Shown: positions 37,826-47,000 of the stretch, piece by piece
Layout of the letters: the number at the start of each line of letters is the position of its first letter
Position numbering within the stretch: the first letter of the stretch is position 1
Assembly: GCA_963711505.1 (NCBI GenBank)
Contig: CAVQEJ010000006.1
Location: 310,001 to 374,000 of the forward strand
DNA: 64,000 nucleotides
Reading direction: 5' to 3'
DNA from: JAGWRA01 sp963711505
Lineage (GTDB): Bacteria; Acidobacteriota; Vicinamibacteria; Vicinamibacterales; CAVVIG01
Program-made: the position numbers and the translations under genes
The notes under the pieces: generated by a model
What the model saw: the letters and a program-made list of their open reading frames with translations, nothing else
Database searches by the model: none
What the model was told of the DNA's origin: nothing

Positions 37826-37927
37826 TTGGGGCTGCGGCGGTTCGAGGACTTGCGGCGACGGGCCCTTCCGTTCGCCGAGGCGCGGGGATACCTGACGGAT
37901 GAGGATGTTGCGCGGGATGTCTCGTGA
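37826..37927 (+). CDS. antitoxin C-terminal remnant of a toxin-antitoxin pair
   Basis: Only about 34 residues remain: GLRRFEDLRRRALPFAEARGYLTDEDVARDVS. The ALPFAEARGYLTDEDV tail is the typical toxin-binding end of antitoxins paired with PIN toxins. No ATG or GTG precedes it in frame; the DNA-binding N-terminus seems to be missing because the divergent tricorn gene starts 17 bases away. The TTG used as left end is nominal. The stop overlaps the toxin start (GTGA), as usual in such operons. Confidence 0.45.
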   Translation: MGLRRFEDLRRRALPFAEARGYLTDEDVARDVS

Positions 37928-38326
37928 GGGTGTTTCTCGACACGAACGTCCTGGCGGCCGCTTTCGGCACGCGCGGCCTCTGTGCGGATGTCCTGCGAGT
38001 CGGTACTGGCCGAGCATCAGCTCGTCGTCGGTGAGGTCGTCCTGACGGAACTCGAGCGCGTGCTCGTCAGGCGCTTCAAGGTTCCCGCGGCCACGGTCAG
38101 CGAGATCCTCTCGTTCCTCCGCGAATACGAAGTCGTGCCGAAACCGAAGAAGCCTGCCGCTGAATCCGCTCGCGATCCGTCGGATCGATGGATCCTTGCA
38201 TCCGCCGTGGACAGCCGCGCCGATGTCCTCGTGACCGGCGACCACGACCTCCTCGACATCGCCGCCTCTTCGCCGGTTCCCATCGTCGATCCGCGCGGAT
38301 TCTGGACCCGGCTCCGTAAGGGCTAG
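37924..38326 (+). CDS. PIN-domain ribonuclease toxin (VapC-like), one frameshift
   Basis: About 134 residues from GTG 37924. The start MRVFLDTNVLAAAFGTRGLCADVLR contains the first PIN acidic residue (LDTNVL). A slip near 37998 is followed by VLAEHQLVVGEVVLTELERVLVRRFKVP (Glu), RDPSDRWILASAVDSRADVLVTGDHDLLDI (the two aspartates of the metal site) and PVPIVDPRGFWTRL. PIN toxins cleave RNA; the N-terminally truncated antitoxin just upstream suggests the pair is inactive or the toxin is the survivor of decay. A hairpin follows directly after the stop. Confidence 0.72.
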
Positions 38327-38344
38327 GCCGAGCTGAAGCTCGGC
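38327..38344 (+). repeat. dispersed hairpin repeat R2, copy 1
   Basis: GCCGAGCTGAAGCTCGGC: a 7-base perfect stem (GCCGAGC/GCTCGGC) with loop TGAA, beginning at the base after the TAG of the PIN toxin. The second copy (39527-39544) lies just after the stop of the amino-acid permease on the other strand, and both are followed by GC(G/T)ACGAGG. A transcription-termination role is possible but there is no T-tract. Confidence 0.7.
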
Positions 38345-38389
38345 GCGACGAGGAGCGCTTGTCGATTCCGGCGTTCTTCCCACTTCAGA

Positions 38390-38612
38390 ACTTCGTGCCT
38401 TCGTGCCTTCGTGGCTGATCTTCGGGCCCTGGATTCCCGCGTTCGGAGGAATGACGAATCGCCATCGCGCTGGATTCAGGATTGGGGATTGGGGATTCGG
38501 GGGGTCAGGCGTCGCAACGGGTAATGGGCCATGGGTATTGAGCCGGGCCGGCCGGCTCGGAACTACCCGTGGCGCATTACCCGTTGCTCATTGCCCATGG
38601 CCAATTGCCACG
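38390..38612 (+). repeat. mosaic of word repeats in gene-free spacer
   Basis: The 303-base gap 38327-38629 is almost entirely repeat. It contains GTGCCTTCGTGCCTTCGTGG (38395-38415), a hairpin-like WIPAFAGMT-type element (GGATTCCCGCGTTCGGAGGA and TGAC, 38427-38455), G-rich GGATTGGGGATTGGGGATTC (38474-38500), CGCAACGGGTAATGGGCCAT (38513-38540) and GCGCATTACCCGTTGCTCAT (38572-38612), the last two being near reverse complements. No gene is seen. Confidence 0.7.
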
Positions 38613-38629
38613 CGGCTATTACTGCGTCT

Positions 38630-39220
38630 TCACCGAAACGGCGCCACGAACATCGTGCCGAGGTTCGCCACCGGGTCGACGGGCACCAGCGTCATGCTGC
38701 TGCCCGCGCCATAGCACGACCCGGCACTCTTCAGCGAGTGCAGCGTCACGATCTGGCTCGGACCGCTCTCCCCGTACAGCACATCGTCTGGCGTCGAGAG
38801 CGCCGTGGCCGGAAACGGCGTGTAGGTCGGCACCGCGTACGCCTGGCCGGTGCAGTCGGTCGACACGAAGTACAGCAGCGATCCCTGCGTAGTCGCTGCG
38901 CTGCACGTCGAAGGGATAGATCTGGCCGTTGGATTCGAACCCGACGACGGTGGCGTGAAGACCGGTGTTCACGCCGAGCACCCGGCCCATCTTCGCGCCG
39001 GTGGAATCGACGACGGTGAGCGTGCTGCCACCGCCGGCTGAGCGCATCGACCTTGGCCTGCAGGGCATCGATCTGATCCTGCAGATTCTGGAACGGCGCA
39101 TCGACCGCATGCGTGATGCCGGTTCCACTCCCGGTGCTCGTCGTGCGTGCTGACACGCGCGACCGACGGCCCGGTGACCACGAGAAGCCCGAGGACCACA
39201 ACGAGAGCTGCGGTACGCAT
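38630..39220 (-). CDS. secreted protein with short coiled coil, three frameshifts
   Basis: About 197 residues from ATG 39220 with a signal peptide (RTAALVVVLGLLVVTGPSVA). After slips near 39150 and 39045: THAVDAPFQNLQDQIDALQAKVDAL, a coiled-coil heptad region, then STLTVVDSTGAKMGRVLGVNTGLHATVVGFESNGQIYPFDVQRSDY. After a third slip near 38885: LLYFVSTDCTGQAYAVPTYTPF and SQIVTLHSLKSAGSCYGAGSSMTLVPVDPVA. The layout (signal, coiled coil, two short beta-rich repeats with a cysteine pair) recurs in exported bacterial proteins and phage-tail-like adhesins, but I cannot name a function. Confidence 0.6.
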
Positions 39221-39526
39221 CTGCGACCTCCTTGTCTCGGAACGACGACTCCTTCGGCGCCCCGCGCGGCCCGGTCCCGGGCGGGCGTGAGCGCCGGTTA
39301 CGAATCGCGGGGGTGCGGAGCAAGATCGTGGCCCGCTGCGGGCCGGCGGATATCAATGCGTGCAGGAAGATGACAGGAACGGACGCGGCCGGCCCCCCGC
39401 GCCGGCGCGATGCGAAAATCCGTCGTCACCGCCCGCCACGGCTGGCGTGGGAAAGACGAAACCGGCATCCGGCCCGATTACAGCTCTGGCGGGGGAAGTT
39501 ACAGAATCGGCGCTCGGGGGGTGGAC
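39221..39526. other. intergenic region, no gene seen
   Basis: About 300 bases between the secreted-protein start and repeat R2 copy 2. Frames read Arg/Pro-rich noise. It is GC-rich, with short inverted repeats such as GCCGGCCCCCCGCGCCGGC near 39391, but no gene, tRNA or clear promoter is visible. Confidence 0.45.
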
Positions 39527-39544
39527 GCCGAGCTGAAGCTCGGC
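39527..39544 (-). repeat. dispersed hairpin repeat R2, copy 2
   Basis: Same 18-base stem-loop as at 38327-38344, identical in stem and loop, placed one base after the TAG stop of the amino-acid permease (minus strand). The flanking GC(T)ACGAGG matches copy 1 as well, so the shared unit is about 26 bases and includes the stop codon of the permease. Confidence 0.7.
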
Positions 39545-39545
39545 G

Positions 39546-40863
39546 CTACGAGGTGGCTGAGGAGCGGCCAACGCGCCTGCTCAGGGCGTAGACGACCAGC
39601 CCGATGCCGGCCGCAACAAGGGCCGTGCGCGCCTGGACGAGCGTGCTGCTGGAGAACAGCGCCGCGCAGAGCAGCAGCGCCGCGCCTGCGACGAAGTCGC
39701 CGGCCGGCACGCGGAACGCCGTCGGCGGCGCGTCCGCCCGCCGCCGCAGCACGGGGACGGCCGCGCAGGTGATCGCGTAGATGAACAGCCGGATGAGCGT
39801 GCTCATCGTCGCCGCCGCGATGAAGGTGCCGGACAGCGACAGCCAGAGCACGCCGGCCGAGGACAGCAGGATGGCGACGTGCGGGGTATGGAAGCGCGCA
39901 TGCGTCGCACCGACCACGCGCGGCACCTGCCCGCGCTCGGCCATGGCGAACAGCAGCCGCGGCGCGAACAGCATGATGGCGTTCAGCGTCCCCATCACCG
40001 ACACGAGCGCCCCCGCCGCCATCACGAACGCACCCGCCCCGCCGAGGAAGCCGAGACTCGCATCGGCCAGCGGCCGCGTCGGAGCCCGCGAGGCCGGGCA
40101 GCGTGCCGATGCAGACGACCTGAATCGCCAGATAGAGGACGACGACGAACCCCATCGCGGTCAGCAGCGCGAACGGGGCGTCGCGCCGGGGATCGACCGT
40201 CTCGCCGGCCGGGATGCCCACCGACTCGAATCCCGCGAAGGCGAAGACCAGCAACAGCACGGTCGCCGAGAACGTGCCGGCGCCAGGGCGCGCCGCCAGC
40301 GAGAACTGCGCCGGATGGACGAAGAACAGGCCGACCGCCACGAAGAGCAGCAGCGGCACGAGCTTGCCGACGGTGAAGATGTTGCTCGCCAGCGCCGCGC
40401 GTCGCACGCCGATCAGATTCAGCGTGGTCAGGAAGAAGACGATGGCGACAATCACGACGCTGCGGGCCGGCCCCTCCGCCGCCGCCGGCCAGAAGTATCC
40501 GAGGTAGCCGACGAAGAGATTGCAGAGGGCGGCGAAGGCGGTGAGCTGGGCGAGCCACAGCAGCCAGCCGACTTCGAACGACGCGATCGGACCGAACGCC
40601 TCGTTCGCATAGAGGTACGGCCCGCCCGTCCCCACGTACCGGCCGCCGAGCTCGGCGAAGCACAGGAGGATGAGCGCGACCAGCGCCGCGCAGACCAGGT
40701 AGGCGAACAGGCTCCAGGTGCCGGTACGGCGGAACACTTCCGACGGCAGACCGAAGATGCCGGCGCCGATGACGGTGTTCAGCACCAGCGCGACGAGATC
40801 CCATCGGCGGATGCCGCGGACGAGGCCGGCTTCGGCGGGCGCCGCCGGTGCTGCCGTCGACAT
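39546..40863 (-). CDS. APC-family amino acid permease, one frameshift
   Basis: About 439 residues, ATG at 40863. First helix RRWDLVALVLNTVIGAGIFGLPSEVF carries the GAGIFG substrate-backbone motif of the APC superfamily; AELGGRYVGTGGPYLYANEAFG and FESVGIPAGETVDPRRDAPFALL are also typical. A slip near 40080 leads into LGGAGAFVMAAGALVSVMGTLNAIMLFAPRLLFAMAERGQVP and the remaining helices. Twelve membrane segments are expected. Imports or exchanges an amino acid, identity unknown. Ends at hairpin R2. Confidence 0.88.
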
Positions 40864-41052
40864 GCGAGGCAGGAGTGAAGACTATGCCAACAACGGCTGA
40901 GGTGAAAGAAGAAAGACAGATGTCAGGATCAAGGGGCGAGAGCTCCTTCGGCCCGCGTGAGTCGCCGGAGGGAAGCGAGGCATCGCCGAGCCGCCGAGCG
41001 CGAGCGGATGGGGGCGGGCCCGGAAGGGCTCAGGGCAGGGAGAAGGGGCCCC

Positions 41053-42007
41053 TCACCGCGCGGCGCTCTCGAGCATCTTCACCATCGCGTGCAGCGTCGC
41101 GTTGACGGGCGTCCGGATGCCGTGCCGCTGTCCGCGGCTGACGATGGCGCCGTTGAGGTCGTCGATTTCCGTCCGACGGCCGGCGCCGATGTCCTGGAAG
41201 GTCGACGAGGTGGCATTCGGCATGATCGCGCCCACCCTGAAGACGGCCGTGGCGATGGCGTCGGCATCGAGCGGCACACCATCGGCCCGGCCGACGGCGA
41301 CGGCTTCGTCGATGATGCGGCGCATGACCTCGTGCACCGCCGGGTCGGCCACCATCTGCCCGCAGGTCGCATGAGCGAGCGCCGAGATGGCGTTGAACGA
41401 GCAGTTGGACGCCAGCTTGCCCCAGAGATCGACGCGGATGTCGTCGGACAGCCGGCAGTCGATGCCGGCGCGGGCCAGCGTGGCGACCGCCTTCGCAATC
41501 GCGTCGTGTCGCCTGGCGTCGGTGCCGAGATCGTCGCCCGTGAGGATCAGGCTGCCGCCGTTGTGCTTCACGTGGCCGGGCCCGGCCATCTCGGCGGCCG
41601 CATAGACGACGGCCGGAAACACGTCGCGTCCGGGGAGATGGGCGCGCAGCCGATCTGCGTTGTCGAGGCCGTTCTGCAGGCTGAGGACGACCGCGGCCGG
41701 CGCGAGGTGGGGCGCCATCTGGCGCGCCGCCTCTTCCGTGTCGATCGTCTTCACGGAGACCAGAACCAGCTCGGCACCGTCGAGCGCGGCCGGGATCGGA
41801 CGAGGCGGCCAGCGGCACGCGCTCGTCGAAGGCGACGCTCTCCACCCGGAGGCCATCACGCACGATCGCTTCGACGTGGCGCGGCCTCGCAATCACCGTG
41901 ACGGGCGCCCCGGCCCGCGCCAGCATGCCCGCGAAATAGCAGCCGATGCCGCCGGCGCCCATGACGCCGACCCGGGGCCAGACCGGCCCCGTGCTCTCAG
42001 CACTCAT
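41053..42007 (-). CDS. panE: 2-dehydropantoate 2-reductase family protein, one frameshift
   Basis: About 318 residues from ATG 42007. RVGVMGAGGIGCYFAGMLARAGAPVTVIARP is the NADPH-binding loop of the ApbA/PanE family. A slip near 41800 is followed by LVLVSVKTIDTEEAARQMAPHL, SLQNGLDNADRLRAHLP, the catalytic Lys in DLWGKLASNCSFNAISALAHAT, and C-terminal helices with TSSTFQDIGAGRRTEIDDLNGAIV (conserved SSMLQDxxxGRxTEID). Reduces ketopantoate to pantoate for coenzyme A; family members acting on other 2-oxoacids exist, so the symbol is provisional. Confidence 0.87.
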
Positions 42008-42061
42008 GTCCACAGCGTACATCAGGCTGCATCAATCGCGGGCGCCGGTCCCATGGCCTGG

Positions 42062-42090
42062 TTTCGATACGACGGGTGGTCGGTGTATAA
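42062..42090 (+). promoter_or_regulatory. possible sigma-70 promoter of the glycosyltransferase gene
   Basis: TTTCGA (42062-42067) and TATAAA (42085-42090) are separated by 17 bases and lie 28 bases upstream of the ATG at 42118. TATAAA is a good -10 match and stands out in this GC-rich sequence; the -35 match is weak. GGAGG follows at 42106-42111 as the RBS. Confidence 0.4.
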
Positions 42091-42117
42091 ACAGGCCTCG
42101 GCACTGGAGGATTTCGC

Positions 42118-42990
42118 ATGAACGTGGTCTTCGGCATGGTCTCGACGCGCTCCTCGCTCGCCTTCACGCGGCTGGCGGTCGAGTCGTTCCTGCGGACGAC
42201 GCCGACTCGGTCCCGACCGGGAGTTCCTGCTGCTCGACAACGACCAGTCGATAGCCGAGCCCCTGCCCGAAGGCGTCACGCTCATGCGGAACGCCTCGCC
42301 GCGCAGCTTCGCCGCCAACATGAACGTCGTGCTCCGTCGCGCCATGCGCTGGCAGGCCGACGCCGTGCTCCTCAACAACGATCTGGTCTTCACGAAGGAC
42401 TGGTACGAACCGCTGGCCGCCGAACGGCGGGCCCTCGTCTCCGCGGTCTCGAACGCCGAGGTGCGGTACGCGGACGATGACGGCTTCGAGTGCCGGTTCA
42501 CCATGGATCTGGCCGACTACCGCGGCCACGAAGAAGCCCTGGAGCGGATCGCCGCATTCAACCGGCGGAAGCCGCAGACGTTCGCCGAGGCGCACGCCAT
42601 CCCCTTCTTCTGCGTCCGCGTGCCGCGCGACCTCATCGAGACCGTCGGCTTCCTGGACGAGCGGTTCGTCACGGGCGCCGAGGACAAGGACTACTGCATC
42701 CGCGCGCTGCAGGCCGGCTTCCAGGTCTGCTACGCCCCCCGGGCGTTCGTGCTGCACTTCCAGGGAAAGTCGACGTGGCGCGGGCCGGAGACGAAAGAGG
42801 AGACGCAACTCCGGGGCGACACCTACGTCCAGCGCTTCGTCGAGAAGTGGGGCGCCACGCTCACCCGCCTCTTCATCGCGAACGACACGAAGGCGCTCGA
42901 GGCCTCACCCGAACTGCGCGAGGCCTGGGAGGCGAAGCGGTTCGGTTCGTCATCGACGAACTGGTGCGGGAGCGGGGCGGAGGCGGATGA
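42118..42990 (+). CDS. family 2-type glycosyltransferase, two frameshifts
   Basis: About 290 residues from ATG 42118. The start MNVVFGMVSTRSSLAFTRLAVESFLRTTP lacks the usual first strand extension but leads, after a slip near 42212, to FLLLDNDQSIAEPLPEGVTLMRNASPRSFAANMNVVLRRA and VLLNNDLVFTKDWYEPL (the DxD-like metal site NND). GFLDERFVTGAEDKDYCIRALQAGFQV is the acceptor-side ED motif of GT2 enzymes. A second slip near 42945 gives the natural end FVIDELVRERGGGG. Likely rhamnosyl- or glycosyl-transfer to a surface polymer; the acceptor is unknown. Confidence 0.85.
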
Positions 42991-43020
42991 CGGCTGAAAC
43001 GCAGGACATGGAACGGAGAC

Positions 43021-44133
43021 TCACCCCACGTTGTTCAGAATCCGCAGCGCCGTGCCTTCGAAGATGTTCCGCTTCTCGTCGGCCGGAATGTCGAACGTCT
43101 CGATCGAGCTGACGGCGCGGTCGATCGAGCCGAGCAGGTGCGGGTAATCGCTCGCCATCACCATGTGGTCGGTGCCGATCAGGTCACGCACCATCCGCAG
43201 GTTGTCGTGGCTGAAGGTCACGGTGTCGTAGTAGAGCCGCTTCAGGTAGGTGCTCGGCTTCTCGTGGATCTTCACCCTGCACTCGGCGAAGTCGTGGAAG
43301 CCGGTATCCATCCGCTCCATCAGGTACGGCACGGCGCCGCCGGCATGGGCGACGAGCCACCGGATGTCGGGAAAGTCCCTGAACATGCCGTCGTAGCACA
43401 TCCGCGCCACGGCCAGCGTCGTATCGACCGGGAAGCCGACGATCGGGCCGAGGACGTACTCGCGGTACGGCTCGGCGTCGAGCGGCAGCATCGGATGCAG
43501 GAAGATGCACAGCTTCATCCGGTTCGCCTCTTCGAAGAACGGCCGGTAGGCCGGATCGGTGAGCGCGCGGCCGCGGATGTTGCTGAGCAGGATGACGCCG
43601 TTCATCTTCAGATCGCCGATCGTCCGGTGCAGCTCGGCGAGCGCGGCGTCGGGCACGTCCATCGGAATCGAGGCGAACGCCTTGAAGCGCGTCGGGTGGC
43701 GCGTCACGAGATCGGCGTAGGCATCGTTCACCATCCGCGCGGTCTCGGCCTGGTGGGCCGGTTCGGCGAAGAAGATGTTCGGGGTCGACAGCGACACGAC
43801 CTCGACGTCGACACCGACCCGGTCCATGTCCTCGAGCCGCTTCGACACGTCGGTCATCGGCGGCGTGATGCCGAAGAAGCGGGCGCCGCCGTACGTAATG
43901 ATGGTCTGGCCGGTCGGCGAGCGGGTGAAGGCGAACTTGCCGCCGACCTCGCGGATCCGCTGGAAGAACGCGTCGGGATAGTAGTGCGTGTGGAGGTCGA
44001 ACTTCCTGACCGCCGTCTCGCCCGCCGGCGCCTGCCCGCGCGCCTCCGGCTCGGCCCGGGCCGACCGTCCGCCAGCGGCCACTGCTCCTGCCGCCGCCGC
44101 GCCGACGCTCTTCAGGAAGTCGCGCCTGATCAT
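43021..44133 (-). CDS. TAT-exported amidohydrolase (ACMSD-like amidohydrolase 2 family)
   Basis: 370 residues, ATG at 44133. MIRRDFLKSVGAAAAGAVAAGG is a twin-arginine signal (RRDFLKS). Mature enzyme: FDLHTHYYPDAF (HxH metal ligands), ASIPMDVPDAALAELHR, a His in CIFLHPMLPL, VAHAGGAVPYLMERMD with the next His, and the metal Asp in MVMASDYPHLLGSIDRAV. This is the TIM-barrel of the aminocarboxymuconate-semialdehyde decarboxylase/gamma-resorcylate decarboxylase group, which decarboxylate or hydrolyse aromatic or ring-opened acids. Substrate unknown; TAT export suggests a metal cofactor loaded in the cytoplasm. Confidence 0.9.
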   Translation of the reverse strand: MIRRDFLKSVGAAAAGAVAAGGRSARAEPEARGQAPAGETAVRKFDLHTHYYPDAFFQRIREVGGKFAFTRSPTGQTIITYGGARFFGITPPMTDVSKRLEDMDRVGVDVEVVSLSTPNIFFAEPAHQAETARMVNDAYADLVTRHPTRFKAFASIPMDVPDAALAELHRTIGDLKMNGVILLSNIRGRALTDPAYRPFFEEANRMKLCIFLHPMLPLDAEPYREYVLGPIVGFPVDTTLAVARMCYDGMFRDFPDIRWLVAHAGGAVPYLMERMDTGFHDFAECRVKIHEKPSTYLKRLYYDTVTFSHDNLRMVRDLIGTDHMVMASDYPHLLGSIDRAVSSIETFDIPADEKRNIFEGTALRILNNVG

Positions 44134-44206
44134 GGAAATGATCTCCCCAGCTGGATGCCGGTCCAGGTAGCAACGACGCCGGTCGCACGGCCGCGGCCGC
44201 GCGCGC

Positions 44207-44950
44207 CTACCGCAGCGCCGCGCCGAACAGGGCCTTCAGCTTCGCGAACGCCCGCTCGGCCTGCGGCTCGTTGTACACCGGACTGTCGGGCACGGTCCAG
44301 CCATGGTGCGCCCCCTCGTAGACCTCGCTCTCGTACACGCCGCCCCACGCCTCGAGCGCCTCGTCGAGCTTCGCGATCGCCGCGGCCGGCATGCTGCGGT
44401 CCTCCACGGCGTGGCCGAAGTGCAGCCGCGCGCCGACCATCAGCTGCGGCAGCAGCCGGTGCGGGCTCGCCGGGTCGTCGGTCCACAGTCCGCCACCGTG
44501 GAACGAGGCGACCGCTGCAATCCGGTCGGGCCGCGCCGCCGCCATCCGCAGTGCCATCGGACCGGTGGCGCAGAAGCCGACCACCCCCATCGGTCCCACA
44601 GCCACGTCGTCGCGGCCGGCGAGGAACTCCACGTACGCCGAGCCGTCGCGCGCCACCGCCTCCGGCGTCAACGGGCCGCGCAGCTCGCCGAGTCGCTTCA
44701 TTGTCTTTTCGTCGCCCATCTTCACCGGGAAGTCCAGCACCGGCGGCCGGCCGGTGCGGTAGAAGACGTTCGGCAGCAGCACGGCGTAGCCCTCGCCCGC
44801 CAGGCGGCGCGCCATGCCCCGGTTCGAATCGCGGATCCCGCCGATGTCGGTCAGGTACACCACGCCCGGACGACGGCCGCCGCCGGGATGATAGAAGAAG
44901 CCATCGACCGTGCCGTCGGCCGTCTGCAGTTCAATAGCCGTCTCAGTCAC
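44207..44950 (-). CDS. dienelactone hydrolase family protein
   Basis: 247 residues from GTG 44950. The nucleophile is a cysteine, in GVVGFCATGPMALRMAA, as in true dienelactone hydrolases rather than serine esterases; Asp and His follow in the order expected (VEDRSMPAAAI, GAHHGWTVPDSPVYN). Opening ELQTADGTVDGFFYHPGGGRRPGVVYL is standard. The reference enzyme opens dienelactones from chlorocatechol degradation. It sits 73 bases downstream... in reading direction upstream of the exported amidohydrolase gene on the same strand and 11 bases after the VOC gene, so the three may be cotranscribed. Confidence 0.9.
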   Translation of the reverse strand: MTETAIELQTADGTVDGFFYHPGGGRRPGVVYLTDIGGIRDSNRGMARRLAGEGYAVLLPNVFYRTGRPPVLDFPVKMGDEKTMKRLGELRGPLTPEAVARDGSAYVEFLAGRDDVAVGPMGVVGFCATGPMALRMAAARPDRIAAVASFHGGGLWTDDPASPHRLLPQLMVGARLHFGHAVEDRSMPAAAIAKLDEALEAWGGVYESEVYEGAHHGWTVPDSPVYNEPQAERAFAKLKALFGAALR

Positions 44951-44961
44951 CCGCTCTCCTC

Positions 44962-45408
44962 CTACTCCTTGCTCCTCAGCCTCTGATAGAACCACCAGTG
45001 GTGTCCCTCGGGGTCGATCGCCTCGTAGCCGCGGTCGCACCAGTAGTCCGCTCCGTAGTCGACCGTCTTCGGCTCCACCACGATCTGCGCCCCGGCGGCC
45101 CGCGCCTGCCGGCAGTGCGCCTCCACATCGTCCACGTACATCATCATGCTCTGCGTGTTCGCGCCGTCGAGCGCGCGCGGGCTCGCGCAGAACTGCCGGT
45201 CGTCCCGGTCGGTGCGGCCCGCCGAGCCCACCATGATGAGGCCGCCGTCGTAGGTCAGCTCGGAGTGATGGACCGTGCCGTCCTCGCCGTCGATCTTCAG
45301 CCGTACCTGGAACCCAAACGCCCTGCAGAGCCAGTCGATGGCCGTCGCGGCGTCCTGGTAGTAAGCCGCCGAGGCGATGCGCGGCCAGCCGGGAGGTGTC
45401 GGTTTCAT
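44962..45408 (-). CDS. glyoxalase/VOC-family protein
   Basis: 148 residues, ATG at 45408. PRIASAAYYQDAATAIDWLCRAFGFQVRLKIDGEDGTVHHSELTYDGGLIMVGS is the first beta-alpha-beta-beta-beta module, and MYVDDVEAHCRQARAAGAQIVVEPKTVDYGADYWCDRGYEAIDPEGHHWWF is the second. It belongs to the PhnB-like branch (YxDRxGxxxDPxGHxWxF pattern). Such proteins bind a metal or small toxic ligand, or act as resistance or isomerase enzymes; the actual role is unknown. Cotranscribed with the dienelactone hydrolase. Confidence 0.9.
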   Translation of the reverse strand: MKPTPPGWPRIASAAYYQDAATAIDWLCRAFGFQVRLKIDGEDGTVHHSELTYDGGLIMVGSAGRTDRDDRQFCASPRALDGANTQSMMMYVDDVEAHCRQARAAGAQIVVEPKTVDYGADYWCDRGYEAIDPEGHHWWFYQRLRSKE

Positions 45409-45471
45409 GTCGAGGCTCCTTCGCGAACAAAGCCCTTTCCGGGCTTCCGGTCTTCGTGATTAAGTGTGGCG

Positions 45472-46062
45472 ATGACGACGGACCGGGTCGAGGCGTTCAG
45501 CGACGGCGTGCTGGCGATCCTCATCACCATCATGGTGCTGGATCTCAAGGTCCCGGAGGGCACCACCCTCGAGGCGCTGCGGCCGGTGCTGCCGGTCTTC
45601 CTCACCTACATCCTGAGCTTCGTGTTCCTCGGCATCTACTGGAACAACCATCACCACCTGTTCAGCGCCACCGAGCACGTCAACGGCGCGATCATGTGGG
45701 CGAACCTTCACCTGCTCTTCTGGCTGTCGCTCGTGCCGTTCGTCACCGGGTGGATGGGCGAGAACCACTTTGCGGCCGCGCCGACCGCCGTCTACGGCGG
45801 CGTGCTCCTGATGGCCGCGATCGCATACTGGATCCTGCAGCACCAAATCCTCGTCCTGAACGGTCCCGACTCCGCGCTCGCCCGCGCCGTCGGCCACGAC
45901 CTGAAGGGACGGCTCTCGCCGCTGCTCTACCTCGCGGCCATCGGCCTCGCCTTCGTCAATCAGTGGATTGCCGACGGCCTCTACATCTTCGTCGCGCTGA
46001 TGTGGCTGGTCCCCGACCGGCGGAATTCGAGGGGCGGATCGGCGCGGGAATCGGAGAATTGA
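45472..46062 (+). CDS. TMEM175-family (DUF1211) potassium channel-like protein
   Basis: 196 residues from ATG 45472 (GTG 45466 also in frame). TDRVEAFSDGVLAILITIMVLDLKVP is the first pore helix with the RxxxFSD motif that defines the family; ILSFVFLGIYWNNHHHLFSAT and LFWLSLVPFVTGWMGE follow, with six membrane segments in all. Bacterial TMEM175 proteins form tetrameric K+-permeable channels. The last 12 residues are hydrophilic and lead into repeat-like AT-richer sequence (46066-46135). Confidence 0.92.
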   Translation: MTTDRVEAFSDGVLAILITIMVLDLKVPEGTTLEALRPVLPVFLTYILSFVFLGIYWNNHHHLFSATEHVNGAIMWANLHLLFWLSLVPFVTGWMGENHFAAAPTAVYGGVLLMAAIAYWILQHQILVLNGPDSALARAVGHDLKGRLSPLLYLAAIGLAFVNQWIADGLYIFVALMWLVPDRRNSRGGSARESEN

Positions 46063-46142
46063 GAGTTCTACGGATTCGAGAAATGACTGCGAAGCCGAGA
46101 GAGGACGCTTCTTCGGATTCTCCATTCTCAATTCGCCTGCGT

Positions 46143-46963
46143 TCACGGCGCGAGCTGCCTCGGCTCGGGCGCCGGCGGCAGGAGCCGCGGGCTCTCGTAG
46201 AGTTCCCGGATCAGCTGCGTGCCCCAGGTCCGTTCCAGTCGCCGGATGATGAAATGACCGCGCGCGACGTCCTGGAAGTGATCGACGAACAGCAGGTTGA
46301 CCAGCGCACCGCCGGCGGCTCCGATCACCGGCACGGCCTGCGCCGCCGCCTTCTCGGACACCTCCACGCCGAACCGCGACGCAATCTGCCCGATCAGCCG
46401 GACGATGGCCGGCGCGCCCTCGCGGACGAGTCCACGCTCGGTGATGTACTCGGCCGCTTCCGACACGGCGCGGGCCAGCGCGACCCGCACGGCGAAGTAC
46501 CCGGTCTCAGGCCGTCGTCACTCGGCGCGCGGCCGCCGAGCGCGAACACTTCGAGGCAGGCGAGCTTCGCCTCGATCGTCCGGATGCGCTCGCCCTCGCT
46601 GCGCGCGACGTCGGCAATCGACCGCAGCATGATCGTGGTCGAGACGGGCAGCTCGATGGGCAGCGCGGCGAGCCCGAACGCGCCGCCGCCGGCGCCCGTG
46701 GCCGCGACGGCGAGCTTGTGGAACCGGTTCGCGGCGGGCCGCGGCCCGCGGTCGTCCAGCGTGCTGACGGCCACCTGCAGCGCCGTTTGCAGCGCCCGGC
46801 GCGTCGCGCCGCCCACCATGCCCGACCAGGCGGGCGGCAGCAGCGCGAACCCCCGCTCGATCGGCTCGCCGAGCAGGTTCGTCAGCTTCGCCGCCAGGCT
46901 CGGGTTCTCGAGCAGCTGCCGGGCGCGCCGCAGGTCGTCGAGATCGGCAGGACTGAAGGTCAC
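46143..46963 (-). CDS. EcsC-family protein, one frameshift
   Basis: About 273 residues, ATG at 46963. ENPSLAAKLTNLLGEPIERGFALLPPAW, LQTALQVAVSTLDD and GAGGGAFGLAALPIELPVSTTIMLRSIADVARSEGE contain the EcsC hydrophobic core. A slip near 46505 leads to VALARAVSEAAEYITERGLVREGAPAIVRLIGQIASRFGVEVSEKAAAQAVPVIGAAGGALVNLLFVDHFQDVARGHFIIRRLE, the strongly conserved EcsC C-terminus. Named after a B. subtilis gene next to an ABC transporter; molecular function unknown. Confidence 0.87.
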
Positions 46964-47000
46964 GGCACCAGTGTACCCCTGGGCGCGGACAGCAGTCTGC

